Below are positions 21,965-34,505 of a stretch of DNA of 64,000 nucleotides, in pieces (position 1 is the first letter of the stretch; every line of letters starts with the position of its first letter). Position numbers and translations under genes: made by a program. The notes beneath the pieces were generated by a model. That model made no database searches, was not told the origin of the DNA, and saw nothing but the letters and a program-made list of their open reading frames with translations. This stretch comes from Sesamum alatum. Taxonomy: Eukaryota > Streptophyta > Magnoliopsida > Lamiales > Pedaliaceae. Location: assembly GCA_034509735.1 (NCBI GenBank), contig JACGWO010000001.1, positions 9,998,854-10,062,853 of the forward strand, read 5' to 3'.

Positions 21965-22143
21965 GAAAATTCTTGCTCGGATTAAGTTTGGCCGAACCAA
22001 ACTAATTACAGAACAAATATGATGCACTTGCTACGTAATTGGTCACTTTCCTTGAACTGTACACCAATCACACGACTAGTGTATTGCACTTGCCATATGA
22101 TTAATTCAAATTTAGCCGAGTCAGATCCAAATTAAAATTTCCC
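21965..22143. repeat. MITE-like repeat, family A copy 4
   Basis: The most complete copy, about 180 bp. Left end GAAAATTCTTGCTCGGATTA, right end ATCCAAATTAAAATTTCCC, with GATGCACTTGCTACGTAATTGG and ATTGCACTTGCCATATGATT inside. The ends are imperfect inverted repeats. Confidence 0.55.
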
Positions 22144-23314
22144 TGACACAATCATAGGTCCTTCCACTTGCAGGGGGTTGGCACTAATGTAATCTCCTGG
22201 TTGGAAGAAGTCATTATTTTCCTTCTTCTTAGCCTTATTGTAAAGTCAAGATCAAGATACGGGGATGTTTGACAAAAGTTTCAATCATCATGTAGCATAT
22301 TGTAAAATAGGAATGAGCATACTGAGAGCCCAGGCTCAACAAAATAGAGCATAAACAGCAACCACCACTATTACAAACAGCACCGGCATTAACGGCGAAC
22401 CTTGCAATGGGATTTCATTTACCTTAGAACACATGCAGCTACAGCAGCTGTCACAATATAATAGTAGAACTTCAGAAGTCCTATACAAAAGAGCAACATA
22501 ATGAACATTGCAAAACAGTTGATCCAGATCATTCGCTTCCAAAACATAATGCATACACATAAAAGGTAATTGCTAAACATCGGCAGTTAGTATGAGATTC
22601 AACTAATCCTGAAAACTGCAGACGTAATTAATCTTGACCAGGTCAAAAGCAAAACACTAAGAATGCTTCAGTGATGAATTTATAACTTGAAACTTATATT
22701 AAGGAGGCATATAATAGCTCTATATACTCGTAGTTGCAACAGCAATGCTCACCGAATTAGTGTTCCTTGTCAGATGTACCATAGGCCATACCAGGGGAAC
22801 AGGATTGAACCATACTTCCAATCTAATCAAACAATTTCAGGGAAACGAGGGAACATATTCCCACTCACAGAGATTGAATTTAGAAGCATAAAAGTAAAAC
22901 AATGTCTCTCTGTGTGTGTGTGTGTGTGAAAGAGGTTAAGGTCCTTTCATATTTTGCTCGAGCTTCAGTAACATCATTTCCACAATGCGGAATGATAGAA
23001 GAACAGATTCGACTCAAAAAATTTAATAGAAACACATTCAATAGTCGCCACACCAAGTACAAACAACCCATCTAGGCAATTAAAGAAATCTACCTGTAAG
23101 TCTACCAAAATTTTGCTCTACAATGTGCATTGCAATGATGTTTGTAACAAAAACCAAAACCAAAGGAGAAAAAAAAACTAGAATCAAAATACTATAAATT
23201 CAGCACACCAATTCTGCATGCCAGATTCAATTATGTTACTTTCAAGAGTCCAACCATCAACTCTTTATGCCACATTGTGTATTGTCCCTTCCTTTTCAAG
23301 GAACACCCCGCATA
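22144..23314. other. 3' side of the eIF4B-like gene
   Basis: AT-rich spacer, part of which must be the 3' untranslated region of the minus-strand eIF4B-like gene. A TG microsatellite lies at 22911-22928. No gene is supported. Confidence 0.4.
22911..22928. repeat. (TG)n microsatellite
   Basis: Nine uninterrupted TG units. Confidence 0.9.
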
Positions 23315-25688
23315 TCATATCTGAGTATCTCTCTCTTTAGCCTCTTCAGCATGTCCGTTTTCAGTGCTCTCAGCAGGTTCATTTTCAGATGCACCGGAAC
23401 TACCAAAAAGAAAAAGTAAAGATCAGTATAATGACCGCAAAACAAAAAGCTTCAATCACAAAATGTTAAAAAGAGTTAGTCTTGAAAATATCAAGATTGG
23501 CCCAAGATTCTAATGCTTGCTTAACTTTTCCACGTTTATTTCATCAGTGCGCCAGAAAAACTCATGTTCATTCATAATGGCCATAGACGAGATGATAAAA
23601 TGTCTTGTCGATGGTCTACCCTCTATGTTAAGAAACTACTTCATGTCACCCGAATTAATCCAATGACAGAAATTGATGGAGAATGTACCAGCAATACTAT
23701 ACCCCAAGCAACAATATACAAACATAAAAATACACACACAAGTATACATTATGACAATCAATTATTAGAATGCACCAAACCAAGTTAACCTCAAAATCAG
23801 CTAATGCATGAGCTAAAATATATTGCAATAATACAAAACTGATGCATGTGTCACCAGAGTAATTGCACTTGTAGAGTACAGCAAAGAGTAACGAACACAG
23901 CCACCACCTACACATCGAATTAACCAATATAACAGAAACGTCATACATGGCCTTCAAACCAGCAAATAACCATGCTCTGGTGGTGGGCTAGACAGTCCCA
24001 TCTAAATAGGGCTCAGTAGAGGCCTTCAATGCTTTGCTTGGCTGTCCATAAATATATAGATAGATCGTTGCCTTTGTAGGCTGGGCCTTGCCAGCAAACT
24101 ACCAAAAAGTTATAAAGAAAGCTAACGAATCCAGGTATGAATTGTACACATAAATCAAATGACCTAGGAGTAACAGTTCTTGGGTGGTGCGGACATTAAA
24201 AACCAATTAACAAGTATTATTCCAAAAGAAGTAAAAAGTTTTAAACAATCCCCATCATTTTATTATGACCCCATACGCCATCATCTATGAGATATACAGA
24301 GTACTAAAAGTAGATCAGTGTTCAATCTTGTATCATCTTGAGATCAGACAAGCCAAGAATCATACAGAAAGACAGCTACATAAAACGAACACATCGCATG
24401 AGCTTCTAAACCATACACCAAATGCCAAGCAGAAAACCATTATTAACCAAGATACAAACTTTCAAAAAAAAATAACAATCAAAAGATTTCAATATTCTCT
24501 ACAATTCATACAATTTCATAACTAAATCACCAACCTCTGGGGACGCGAATCAACTGATTCTTGCTTCCTCCAAGCCCTCTCAGTCTTATCTTCAACGCGA
24601 GACCTGTCTCTCCCATTTCCGCTCCAAAAGCTTCTCTTTGCAACAGCCGCATCAGAGGGCCCGGCAGAAATAACCTCCCTAATCTTCGTAGACTCAAGCT
24701 TTTCCTCAATCTCTTTCCAATCTTGGCCCTTCTCCTTCAATACCTCCTCCCTTGGCCTCGCCTCACCAAATGGATTGCTTCCCTTAGGCTTCACCACACT
24801 GGGACTGTCACTTTTCTGTCCTTCCACGACCGGCAGTGTTCTAGGCTGCAGATTCAATCTCGGCCTACCATTAACACTCCCATCCTCTCTTTTCCTCCCC
24901 CAACTCTCAGAATCTGCCCCATTCGACTCAAGACCCCCTCTCCTCTCCCTCAAACTATCAAAAGCTCCACCAATCCTCCGACCCTCCTCTTCCTTCCTCT
25001 TCACCCAATTACTTGAATCTGCACCGCCATCACTCGATTCCAACCCGAAACCCCCTCTTCTGTCATGTCTCCTAGGCTCCGAGGGAACAAAACTCTTGTT
25101 CGACGCCCAATTATCAACTTCATCTGCCCGCGATTGCGAATCCGAGAAAAATCCCCCTCTTTCTCCCCTGTCCCTCGACTCCCTCCTGTCAAACCCATTA
25201 TTAACAGACGACTTCTTCCCAGCAGCCCAGTTATCAGTCTCATCAGCCCTAGAGGGCACAAATTCACGACTAGACTCCCGATTAAAGCTTCCCTGACGCC
25301 GCGGCTGCTCATCCCTCATGCCGCCACCATAGGATCTGAATCCACCGCCAAGTTTATTCCGATCGAGCTCCTCAGCCGAACGCTGACGCGGACCGGTAGG
25401 AAGAACCAAAAGCTCATCCGGCGTCAAGCCCTTCGGCTGAACCGCTGACGGCTTAGCCGCGCCATACGTGGTGAATTCCTGAAGCGACAGTGTCTGCGCC
25501 TTCTTCTTCTTGGTTTTCTTGGCGGCGGCGGCGGCGAGAGACGGAAACTCGGCAGTTTCGGCGCCATTAGAATGACCGTTAACGGCATCCGCTTCTTCCT
25601 TGTGTTGCTGGAGGAGCTCCGTCTCGTTCTCCTCCGAATCAAGAGCCCATGCGCCTGGTTTAGCCCACGCGCTCACAGTTGCCGCCAT
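23315..25688 (-). CDS. Plant eIF4B-like translation initiation factor
   Basis: Two exons on the minus strand (24535-25688 and 23315-23399; 1,239 nt, 412 residues). Plant eIF4B is a scaffold that binds RNA, eIF4A and poly(A)-binding protein and promotes cap-dependent initiation in the cytosol. The start MAATVSAWAKPGAW is the conserved N-terminus. KKTKKKKAQTLSLQEF follows, then a low-complexity RGG/RRG middle with four degenerate D-x-x-x-W repeats (TDNWAAGKK, VDNWASNK, SSNWVKRK, SESWGRKRE), then RPRLNLQPRTLP and the SNPFGEARPREEVLKEKG motif seen in plant eIF4B. The 28-residue acidic tail comes from the small second exon. It resembles the shorter eIF4B-like member (about AT4G38710). Confidence 0.85.
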
Positions 25689-26451
25689 CCTCGCTTCCCG
25701 AAAACTCTCTTCCGTGTGTGTGTGTTTGTGGTGGTGTAATAGTGCGTGTAGGGATAGGTTTTGTGGAGATTTTGCGTCTGGTAGAAAAAAGCCAAGCCCC
25801 AAGGCTGATTGGTTGGTTATATATAAAACAGACGTAGACGTAGGTTTAGTAGAATTGGATCCGAGGGCCGGTAGACTCCGAATCCAAAAGAGATTATGAA
25901 CGGCCCAGATTGTTTTTTATGCGTGGGGGGTTGCCATTATTTTTAACTGTTTCATTCAATGTAATTTTGTATAGTAATGAGTAGATTAGATGGATGAGCT
26001 GGCATGTTTAGAAGATGGCAGGCGCTTGCCAATACAGGAAAAGACATGCCATTGCCACCCACATAATATTCTACTCCCTATACCCATCTACTTTCTATTT
26101 TTAATTTTTTATAATAATAAAACCCTTATTATTTATTGATTTATTATAATTTCCAAATACTAGTAATCACAAGGGAATAAATTCTTAGATCTTAGTTTAA
26201 TAATTATTTATTTAAACCACACATCGGACAGCTCAATGTAACGGAAGTGTTTGTAAACCAATTTAGGGTGGGCTGTGGCAACTCACCAGAAAGCTGCTGG
26301 ATTTATGAATGCAGTTGCCTTTGGGCATTGCCAACACAAAATATACGTGCAATTTGTATATGCCTTCTTTCAGCTAATTTACACCACACACTAAAATCAA
26401 AGTCCACCAACCTAATCAATTCTTGTATGATAAATGTATTATATTTATTAT
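25689..26451. other. Promoter side of the eIF4B-like gene
   Basis: Contains a TG-rich short tract in the leader (about 25714-25735), GC-rich DNA near 25860, then AT-rich spacer. No coding sequence is supported. Confidence 0.4.
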
Positions 26452-26461
26452 ATAATTAGGT

Positions 26462-27547
26462 GGGAAAATTATATTTTTAGTCTCACAAGACATGGTATGT
26501 AGTATTTTTGGTTATGTTTTTTACGGGTTCAGCATTTTTTGTCCCACGGAAATCAAAAGTATTGTACTTTTGGTCCTGTCTCCGTTAAAGATGTTAAGTT
26601 ATGGATGAAAACTACATTTGAAAGTCAAATGTGGTTGTCTATGGTTTGAACCCAATTTGGAGACTCTCACTCTATAAAATGTATTTTAATAGCTAAATTT
26701 ATGTAAATTCGAAATATTACAATCTTTAATTTTATAACGATATTATTATAAATAAAATATTAAATTATGTAATTGCAAAATTAAAATAACTGCAAAAAAA
26801 TTAAAATAAAAATATTGTAAAATTAAAAGCAAAAAACGAACTGACTGCATTGAACGGAAAAAATAATTGTTTGCAATATACTAGTTTAGCCATATTTTCC
26901 CCCTGCCAAACTATGTGCATATATGCAATTTATATCACAAAAGAATTGCAAAAAATCAAAATCAAATCAAATACCAAATTTTAAACAAAATAAAAATCAA
27001 ATGTCGAACCATTTTTTTTTTCCAGTTTGATTCGATCGATTTACCAAATTATGAACGCTCATACTATATTAATACATCTTTCTTCTTTCTCTTTCTTTGC
27101 AGTTATTTTAATTTTGCTTTTATTTTATTTTATTTTATATAAGTTTGCTTTTATTTTATTTATTTTTGCAGTTATTTTAATTTTGCAATTACATAATTTT
27201 TAACATTTCATTTATGATAATATCGTTATAAAATTACATATTATAATGTGTCAAATTTACATAAATTTAGCTAAATTAAACTATTAAAATAGATTTTATA
27301 GAGTGAGAGTCTCCAAATTGGGGCCAAAATCTTGAAAAATACCACCTCCATGAACTTTAGTGGTTTCTGACCATAGAAAATCACATTTGACTTTCAAATG
27401 TAATTTTCTATCCATAACTTAACACCTTAACACGGGACCAATAGTGCAACACTTTTGATTCCTGTAGGACCAAAAGTGCTGAGCCGTAAATAACGGGATC
27501 AAAAGTGCAACAGGCCATGTCCTGTGGGACAAAAATGCAATTTTCCC
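26462..27547. mobile_element. Foldback (MULE-type) element, 1.09 kb
   Basis: The left end begins GGGAAAATTATATTTTTAG and the right end finishes ATGCAATTTTCCC. The arms match inversely over at least 240 bp through ACTTTTGGTCC, CATTTGAAAGTCAAATGTG, AATTTGGAGACTCTCACTC and further inward. The 10 bp direct repeat ATAATTAGGT lies directly outside at 26452-26461 and 27548-27557, the size range of Mutator target duplications. The interior is very AT-rich with no transposase. Confidence 0.75.
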
Positions 27548-27557
27548 ATAATTAGGT

Positions 27558-28262
27558 CTTGTTTACTTTGAGGATCATATTAAGTGAGTAATAGAATTAT
27601 CTAGTACTAAATGAATGATTAAAAAACCCTTTATAAATGGTGTTTACTTAAACAAGTATGATTGTATTATTTTTAGGAATACATTATATCACCTCCTTTG
27701 GTGGTATTATTTATGCAACCGAAACAATAAAAGCCCCGTTTATTTTGATGTATTAGCTTGAATAAGGAAATTAGTATAGGATAATATACCGTTTACTTTC
27801 ATATATGAGGACCTATACAATTACAGGGTCTTGTATTAATTACTGGTACACTTGCATAACTTATACCACCAAAGTGGTAGTATAAGTTATAATGTAATTT
27901 GTACAACAATAAATGCAAGGGGCAAAAATCCATCTTATCTTCAAATAATAGTGGAGTAGGTGTCATTGATGGGCTAATGGGTAATTTTGCCATCCAACAC
28001 AAGTAAATACAACAACGTAAACACTTCACAAATTTTATCATAATTTAATGATACATGTAAGTAAACACCTTACAATTCATACACGGCTTTTTTATCATTC
28101 ATTTAGTTTAGGATAATCCTACCACTCGTTTAATTCCGTCCTCAAAGTAAACGGATAGTACAAGGCTTTAGTTTTATACTGGGCCCCATACAACAAAATA
28201 AACATTGTATTAATCTATACTAATTTTTTATTTAGGCTAATACACCAAAGTAAATTATGCCT
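27558..28262. repeat. Cluster of overlapping inverted-repeat elements
   Basis: GTTTACTTTGAGGATCATAT near 27560 pairs inversely with CCGTCCTCAAAGTAAACGG near 28137-28155. A second arm, CCCCGTTTATTTTGATGTATTAGC near 27736, pairs inversely with GGCTAATACACCAAAGTAAAT near 28233-28254. The two pairs interleave, so at least two related insertions are present and individual borders are not resolved. No coding sequence is visible. Confidence 0.55.
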
Positions 28263-28634
28263 TAGTATAAAAAATTATCAATCATACAACATGTCCAATA
28301 TTATTTGTCATGGGACTTTTTTAAAAATATATATATCAAAATCAAACTATACTCAGCAACAAACACCTTAAAGCAAAGGAATGAAAATATGGTACACAAC
28401 TTTTAATCACAAAGAATTAAAAAACCAGGGACACATCTATAAATTCTTTTCATAAATCCTCAAGGTGATTTATTCCCAGCAAAGGTTAAAGAAGGCCAAA
28501 TTCCTCCCTTTGTTGCTGATGTAAACTCTGCCAGTGAATCCATTAACTCCAGAAGTGTAGGCATTGGCTTGCGCCGAAAAGGATCACCGCTGGGAAGTAT
28601 GATTATGTTCCATGTTTGTATGTCAAAATTTTGG

Positions 28635-31465
28635 TTAATCAAAGTAGTCTGAATTGTCCAATGTGATAAAAGGAGCCTCTTGTAAAGCTTTTGATGGATC
28701 CCCATCATACCAAATTATGGTTCCTGCACGCCGTTAACCAGCGTATAGTGTTAGTTCAAGCTAAAATCAATATAAAGAGCCACGAGACGAGCATTTTGCT
28801 CAGATATTGAAGGTTGTCCATCAAGAACAGAACAAAAGCAAGTCAATTATGGAAAACAGCTGCTCAACTGTAGTAACTATTTCTTTTGAACATGCTATGT
28901 TTCTTGAAGCGATCCTTTAGTAGAAACATAACATTGACCTTCAGCCATAATTTTCTTACTGTAGATAATTAGGAATAAAACATGCTTCTGTGTGGTTTCT
29001 TAGTGAACTGAAAGTAGAGGTTCAGATCTGCCTCAAAAAGACAGCTCCAAGAAAGTTTCACCTTTTGGAATACCTGTGGTAGCGGCTGGCTCCTCTTCTC
29101 TTGTCATGTGAAGTATGACGGTTCCTGAGAGAACCGTGATGAATCCGCATATTTCAGAAGTTATGCTGCTAACGTTCTGACCCGACCAGTCCTAGAAAAG
29201 TAGGAATTGTTATTGATAGTGCATCCACATTGCGCTGGCTCTAGTAAAGGCTTTCATGACATAGTATGACTTCAAGAGTATGCTTGTTACCTTGAACATT
29301 ATAGCGCTCGCAGTGATGGTCAGAGTTGTGAACATCACATAATATATAGGAGAAACAATTGCGGCATTGAAAGTGTCAAGTGCCTGAAGAAACATGTCGA
29401 TTAACATGGTTGAGACTGATGAGAGAGAAAGCTAAAAGATTCTGGGCAAAAACAATATGAAGATAGAAATTCTAGAGGAGAAAAAGACACTAATTTGGAT
29501 TGGTGGCCCCAATATTATGTGTCCAAACATAAGAAACCTTGTAATTCAGATCAGGTGGATCATCAGTTTCCCCACGAATTTATTATATGACACAGTGAAG
29601 GGAACATGTATTGATGCATCATTTTGCTTAAGGGACGAATAGCACACTCGACATAGTAAATGGAATAACAAAATCCATGATGCATAAGAAAGTTAGTGTA
29701 TGCTATCGCTTTGTTATAATCAGAATATAACAATCAAAAGCATGACCATAACAATATCAATCATCATTGATGTGGTTACCTTGTTCAGATAATTTAACTG
29801 TGTGATCACACAGATTACTGCAACTGAAAGGAAAAACCAAGTCTGAGCATATCCAAATTGATTGATCCCCTCCAAAGTAAGTTTTATTGCTATCCCAATT
29901 GCCTTTATGCTTACAACCTTCATGACAATGAATACACAGCAATTAGGTAATGGAAGTTTCTCAAGCAAACAATACAGAAGTATAAGCAGCGCCACTGAAC
30001 ACACAGAACATTGATACACACATACACACTTACATAACATCAAGACAAAAGCGTTTACCGTAAGCGCACCCATTAAGGAACAAATTCCCAGGTAAACCAG
30101 TATATTTGTCAGCCCATAGAGAGGCTCAAAATGCACAATCAGCACTAGCACCATGGATAATGTAGCTGCCACGTAAATTAGAAATGCTGTAGAGACAAGC
30201 AACGAGCAGAAATAAGCAATAGTTTAACTACAAAATGTCACTGAACATGAAAAAGAAAAAAGAGAGAGGAGGAACCTGGTTGGGTAGCCAAATCCCATAC
30301 TTCTTGTACAGAACTTGGAGTTTGTTCTTGAGGGGCATGAATAACAATTACTACCGATCCTACGATGCAAGAAATGCATCCCAGTATGCCCATCTGTTTC
30401 AACCGTTCCTTTAACATAAAGTGTGCCAGAACAGCACTTTTGGATTCATGAAAATGGTTAAATAAATGTTATCAAGAAATTTACTGTTTGCCACATCTAA
30501 TAAATTTCAAAGGTCTAGAAAACATACCTAACAATAATACTCAATGCACCAAGAGGGGTGACAAGAACAGCTGGAGCATAAATATAAGCGACAAAATTCG
30601 CAACCTCTCCAACAATCACTGCGAGAAGAGAATTAGCAACTATCAGCAACACGAATCCTTTCTGCCAGCAAACCAAGAGGAGCAAAAGGGAACAAAGCAT
30701 AAATCCACAACTTACTAGTAATCATGCCCGCCCACCAAAGAGGTTCTAATAAGTAAGTGTAGCCTCCAACACCTGCAATACTAACAGCAAGAACAATGAG
30801 TATGCAGAGGCAAGCAGGCTATGACTGATTGCACCGAGTAGGATTACACAGTCTACTCTTGTTTCAAGAGTTTCTAATCAAACTCCAATCCTCTTAAGAA
30901 TCCAGGTGAAAAAAAAAAGAATGTAATCAAGTTCTTGCACAGTCCATCACTTGTCTAACTATGATCTATCCCCTTCCTCCCAATATGGCCATGATGTCAA
31001 ACTTACATTAGAAACCCCTCCAAAGAATATTGACATTTTACTTTGTAAATAACTTAATTTTCAGCATAGCAATCTTCCCCAATTCCTACTCGATATCAAA
31101 CCTTCAAGAAACGAATTTGTTTCCTCAATATCACATCCATCAATCAGTAGACGCACTAAAGACGAACCACTATCGCCTGCTATGCAATACCAACCCCTAA
31201 CCACAAACCTCACCGCAATCAAAACCACTCTCTCCACTCGAACTTACATCTTTATATAGATAATTTGAGTCAATCAGATCTCAGCGAACGATTAGAATAG
31301 AAAGAATAACAAAAACTCCATAGAAATCGAATTTATCGTACCTGCCCGTGTACCAGCAGCAGCAGCTCGGCGAAGACCTTTCTTCTTCAAAATAAAGCTC
31401 GTTCCAATAAACAAACTCGAAACCATTGCCAATACTAATCCTCTGGTATTATCCGAAACCCCCAT
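28635..31465 (-). CDS. NIPA-type magnesium transporter
   Basis: Nine exons on the minus strand: 31342-31465, 30716-30772, 30528-30618, 30276-30436, 30059-30186, 29780-29917, 29291-29383, 29074-29191 and 28635-28723. They sum to 999 nt (332 residues), all GT-AG and in frame. NIPA (DUF803) proteins are multi-span membrane proteins proposed to transport Mg2+. The first helix (GLVLAMVSSLFIGTSFILKKKGL) is diagnostic. Then come YLLEPLWWAGMIT, MIVGEVANFVAYIYAPAVLV, TPLGALSIIVSAVLAHFML, ILGCISCIVGSVVIVIHAP, an ALTVVSIKAIGIAIKLTLEG segment, PIYYVMFTTLTITAS and SEICGFITVLSGT. The start is the Met of MGVSDNTRG. The closest Arabidopsis relative from memory is about AT4G38730. Ion specificity is unproven. 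Confidence 0.92.
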
Positions 31466-32715
31466 CACTCTTTCTCTCCGTCCCCACACACACGCACTGA
31501 GGCACTGTATCTTTATACTCGATATAAACTAATCAATCTGCCAAAAGAAAACACCACTCCCCGATTTGATGATAAACTCTGTACAAAACAGAGCAAGTAA
31601 AACCGCAGAATCCGACGAATCACACGGCCGGAGAGAGAATCTTCAACCACCAAAGACCATAGAAAACAAAAGAATGAAGGTAAAACAATTAACCCGCCGC
31701 CGCCGGCGCTTTAACTGTTTACTGCTGCGGAGAAATTTCATCCAAACACACTGTCAATCTCTATGATTGTGGGTTCATAATGAATTTGCTACTACTGTCT
31801 GTCAGCGAAACATGTTAAGAGAAAACAGGAAACTGTAATGGAGTCAGTCAACGGCTCATCTGGCGGCTGACATGTTATGATCCCGAGCTGTAATTCTTAA
31901 TTTTTTTTCCATTTTTACGTATTATTATTTAGCTGTATTGTATTGTATAGTGCAGTAGTGGCTTATTACAGGCTGCTGTACGACTTGGTTGGACCCACCG
32001 GCTTAGCTGGTATTTTCAGCCCTTCTCACAACATGTGTTTTGTTTGGCTTCCCAATCGGCTTAAAAAATGTTCTTTGGTACCGTCGAACAATTTTTTTAA
32101 AATAGATTAGTTAGTAATATAATTTTAATTTATTGTTTTTTTATTATTGATTATTTTTATATTAAATTTTAAAGTATTTATCAATTAGCCATTTTTTATA
32201 ATATGAAATTTAAATTATTTATTTCATTAATTTTTAGAAAAACCCAATATATAATTCTCCCTGGCCTTAAATATAATTAAAATGTGATGTGATGGCTATA
32301 AATTTATTTTAAAAATTCTTTATATTATTAAAACTATTTACTGATTGTTGGCTTCTATTTTGACAATGCATTTAAATTGAGTGTATTATGCTATACTTCA
32401 GTTATACTTTCTTCCTCAGAAGCAAAACTTTCATTATGTGACGGTTCATAATTTTTTTTTTTTTTTTTGGCAACTTTCCCCTTGTTTTCTTGTAATTTTA
32501 GTTGATTTTTTTCTTTTCTGCAAAAAGGTCGGGTATAAAATTGAGAAGAGATGAGGACTTGTATTTTACAACCACATTGATTTTCATTATCTATAGCTTC
32601 ATTTTCATCAAAATTTAGCTCAATTTTGGCATCGTATTTAAAATGTGACTTAGAAATTATTAGTACGTATTCTCATTAGTATGTTTTTATTTTTAATTTT
32701 CAATTTTTGAAACAG
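31466..32715. other. Intergenic between NIPA and the SINE/PSRP3 region
   Basis: The first 300 bp is NIPA leader and promoter. The rest is AT-rich with a T-run at about 32452-32468. No gene is supported. Confidence 0.4.
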
Positions 32716-32723
32716 TAATTATC

Positions 32724-32961
32724 ACCAATAATCTCTTCGACTAGTGGTTAAAGTTGAGGTCCCACGCTTTAGAGGTCATGGATTCGAACTTCACAAATAA
32801 TAAGGTATTGTTTGTATATTATAATAGTAAGGTGTTGTTTAGAATTAATTTATGTGATTATTGTTGATTAGGGTATGATGTAATTGTCTATGTTCGCCGG
32901 GACTGATTGTAATCGATTTACCTCAATTAATAATATCCAACGCTTTCTCTTAAAAAAACAA
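32724..32961 (+). mobile_element. tRNA-derived SINE, about 240 bp
   Basis: Box A-like CTAGTGGTTAAAG and box B-like GGATTCGAACTTC lie about 35 bp apart near the 5' end, as in tRNA-derived SINEs. The 3' end is A-rich (CTTAAAAAAAC). An 8 bp direct repeat TAATTATC flanks it at 32716-32723 and 32962-32969. A degraded relative lies at 1149-1260. Confidence 0.65.
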
Positions 32962-33353
32962 TAATTATCGTGAAAACAATTCGTTTGTACGTATTCTCGT
33001 TGAAAACTTATTAATTTGACTACACAGTTCAATATAAAATCCACTCTCATTAACTAATCCAAATATATATTATTGCACATGAAAATTCATACAAAATTAA
33101 AAATACATATTTTCTGCGTAAAATTAAAAATAAAAACAAAAACAAAAACAAAGAGGCCTTTTTCACCTTTTTGTGGGTGTGGTCCAGACGGTGTGCAGGT
33201 CACGTGTTGGCGTGGTAGGTGGGAAAAGTGATTCCTTTTCTCCTATTCATAATTCATGTTTGAATCTACATCTCCAAAGTCCCAACTCCAAGAGAAGAGA
33301 AGTAAAGAGAAGAGCTGCGCAAGGAAAATTTAGAAAAGACATGGACCCAATAA

Positions 33354-33424
33354 TGGGCCTGATCCTTGATCAATTTATGCTCTTGGGCCCAATAAATTGA
33401 TTGTAAAATACAAGATATTGGGCC
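33354..33424 (+). promoter_or_regulatory. Three TGGGCC (site II) motifs upstream of PSRP3
   Basis: TGGGCC occurs at 33354-33359, 33384-33389 and 33419-33424, within 175 bp of the start codon. In plants such site II motifs are enriched in promoters of ribosomal and other growth-related genes and bind TCP factors. The clustering is directly visible; the regulatory role is inferred. Confidence 0.5.
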
Positions 33425-33525
33425 TTGAGTCCAGTTCACGAATTATCAGTTCACCGAGGGAGAAATGCTCATCTCCTTCCGCAAAACCCCAGAGTCGGAA
33501 TCAGAGACATAAACAGGGAAGGAAG

Positions 33526-34008
33526 ATGTTGTTATCAGTGGGAATTGAAGCAGGTTCAGGCAATCCTTGTTCAAATCTTTTACTCTCTCGAACTCAAATC
33601 TTGCCCAGTCTCAAGACTCCATCATCTATTTCCTTGAAGATAGGAAAGCTTAAACCCGTGAGGTCACTGACCCAAGAATCATCAACAACCTTGGAGGATG
33701 GTAAGAATAAAGGAAAAGAGAAGCTGGGAGTGGTGGTGAAGCCGATGGAGAGACCAAGGCTGGTGTTGAAATTCATTTGGATGGAAAAGAACATCGGTAT
33801 AGCTATAGACCAAGTGATTCCAGGCGGCCATGGGACTATTCCCTTGAGCCCGTATTACTTTTGGCCGAGAAAAGATGCTTGGGAGGAGCTGAAGGTTATG
33901 CTGGAGAGTAAGCCCTGGATTTCCAACAAGCAGATGGTTATTCTGCTCAATCAGGCTACTGATATTATCAATTTGTGGCAGCAGAGTGGAGGGGACTTTG
34001 CTTACTGA
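33526..34008 (+). CDS. PSRP3: Plastid-specific ribosomal protein PSRP3 (Ycf65-like, small subunit cS23)
   Basis: Single exon, 160 residues. The protein is a component of the plastid 30S ribosomal subunit. Residues 1-50 ([12 protein letters not shown]..., Ser-rich and basic) look like a chloroplast transit peptide. The conserved Ycf65 core follows: [39 protein letters not shown] and [19 protein letters not shown]. The frame is open for 43 codons upstream of this ATG, but starting at 33526 gives the usual length and places the transit peptide at the N-terminus. Site II motifs lie upstream. It is tail-to-tail with CYP51 on the other strand, about 500 bp apart. Confidence 0.92.
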   Translation: MLLSVGIEAGSGNPCSNLLLSRTQILPSLKTPSSISLKIGKLKPVRSLTQESSTTLEDGKNKGKEKLGVVVKPMERPRLVLKFIWMEKNIGIAIDQVIPGGHGTIPLSPYYFWPRKDAWEELKVMLESKPWISNKQMVILLNQATDIINLWQQSGGDFAY

Positions 34009-34505
34009 GCCTCTTCTGTGTTTATTCACAAATTGTAAGGTTTTGTTTTGTTTTCTTGTTCCCTGCCAGAAGTATTGTGTCATTCACGTTTTTTTTTTTT
34101 ATTATTATTGGATATAAATGTTTATTTATTATTGTTGCTAGTTGTGTTTTTTGGATTGCTGTGTGTTCATTGAATTCTGATTGATGGGCTTCATTCTATC
34201 TTCCAACTGTGTGTGTGTGTGTTGCATTGAGATGAAGTGCAAGAATTTCACCACTGAGAATTTGCTTTGTTAAGAAGCTTGGAAGAAGATTAATTGATGA
34301 AATGAGAACAACATACAAGAAAACTACACATCCTCAGAATTCCTTGACAAACTGCAATAGTTTTGAGCACAACAGCACAGTAGAGAACTTCTAGCGGGGA
34401 AAATTACAAAGGAGCAGAGTCTGATTAATTCGACACTTGAAATGATCTACACCATATGCTTAAGCTAAACGTTACATCGATCGCTAGGATCATTACCAAT
34501 GCCAA
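34009..34505. other. Convergent 3' region between PSRP3 and CYP51
   Basis: Holds the 3' untranslated regions of both genes, a T-run at about 34090-34100 and a short GT tract at about 34208-34222. No further gene is seen. Confidence 0.5.

Noticed and set aside
24561..25448. Long plus-strand frames opposite the eIF4B-like gene
   Set aside because: They are antisense shadows of the repetitive Arg/Gly/Ser-rich coding sequence.
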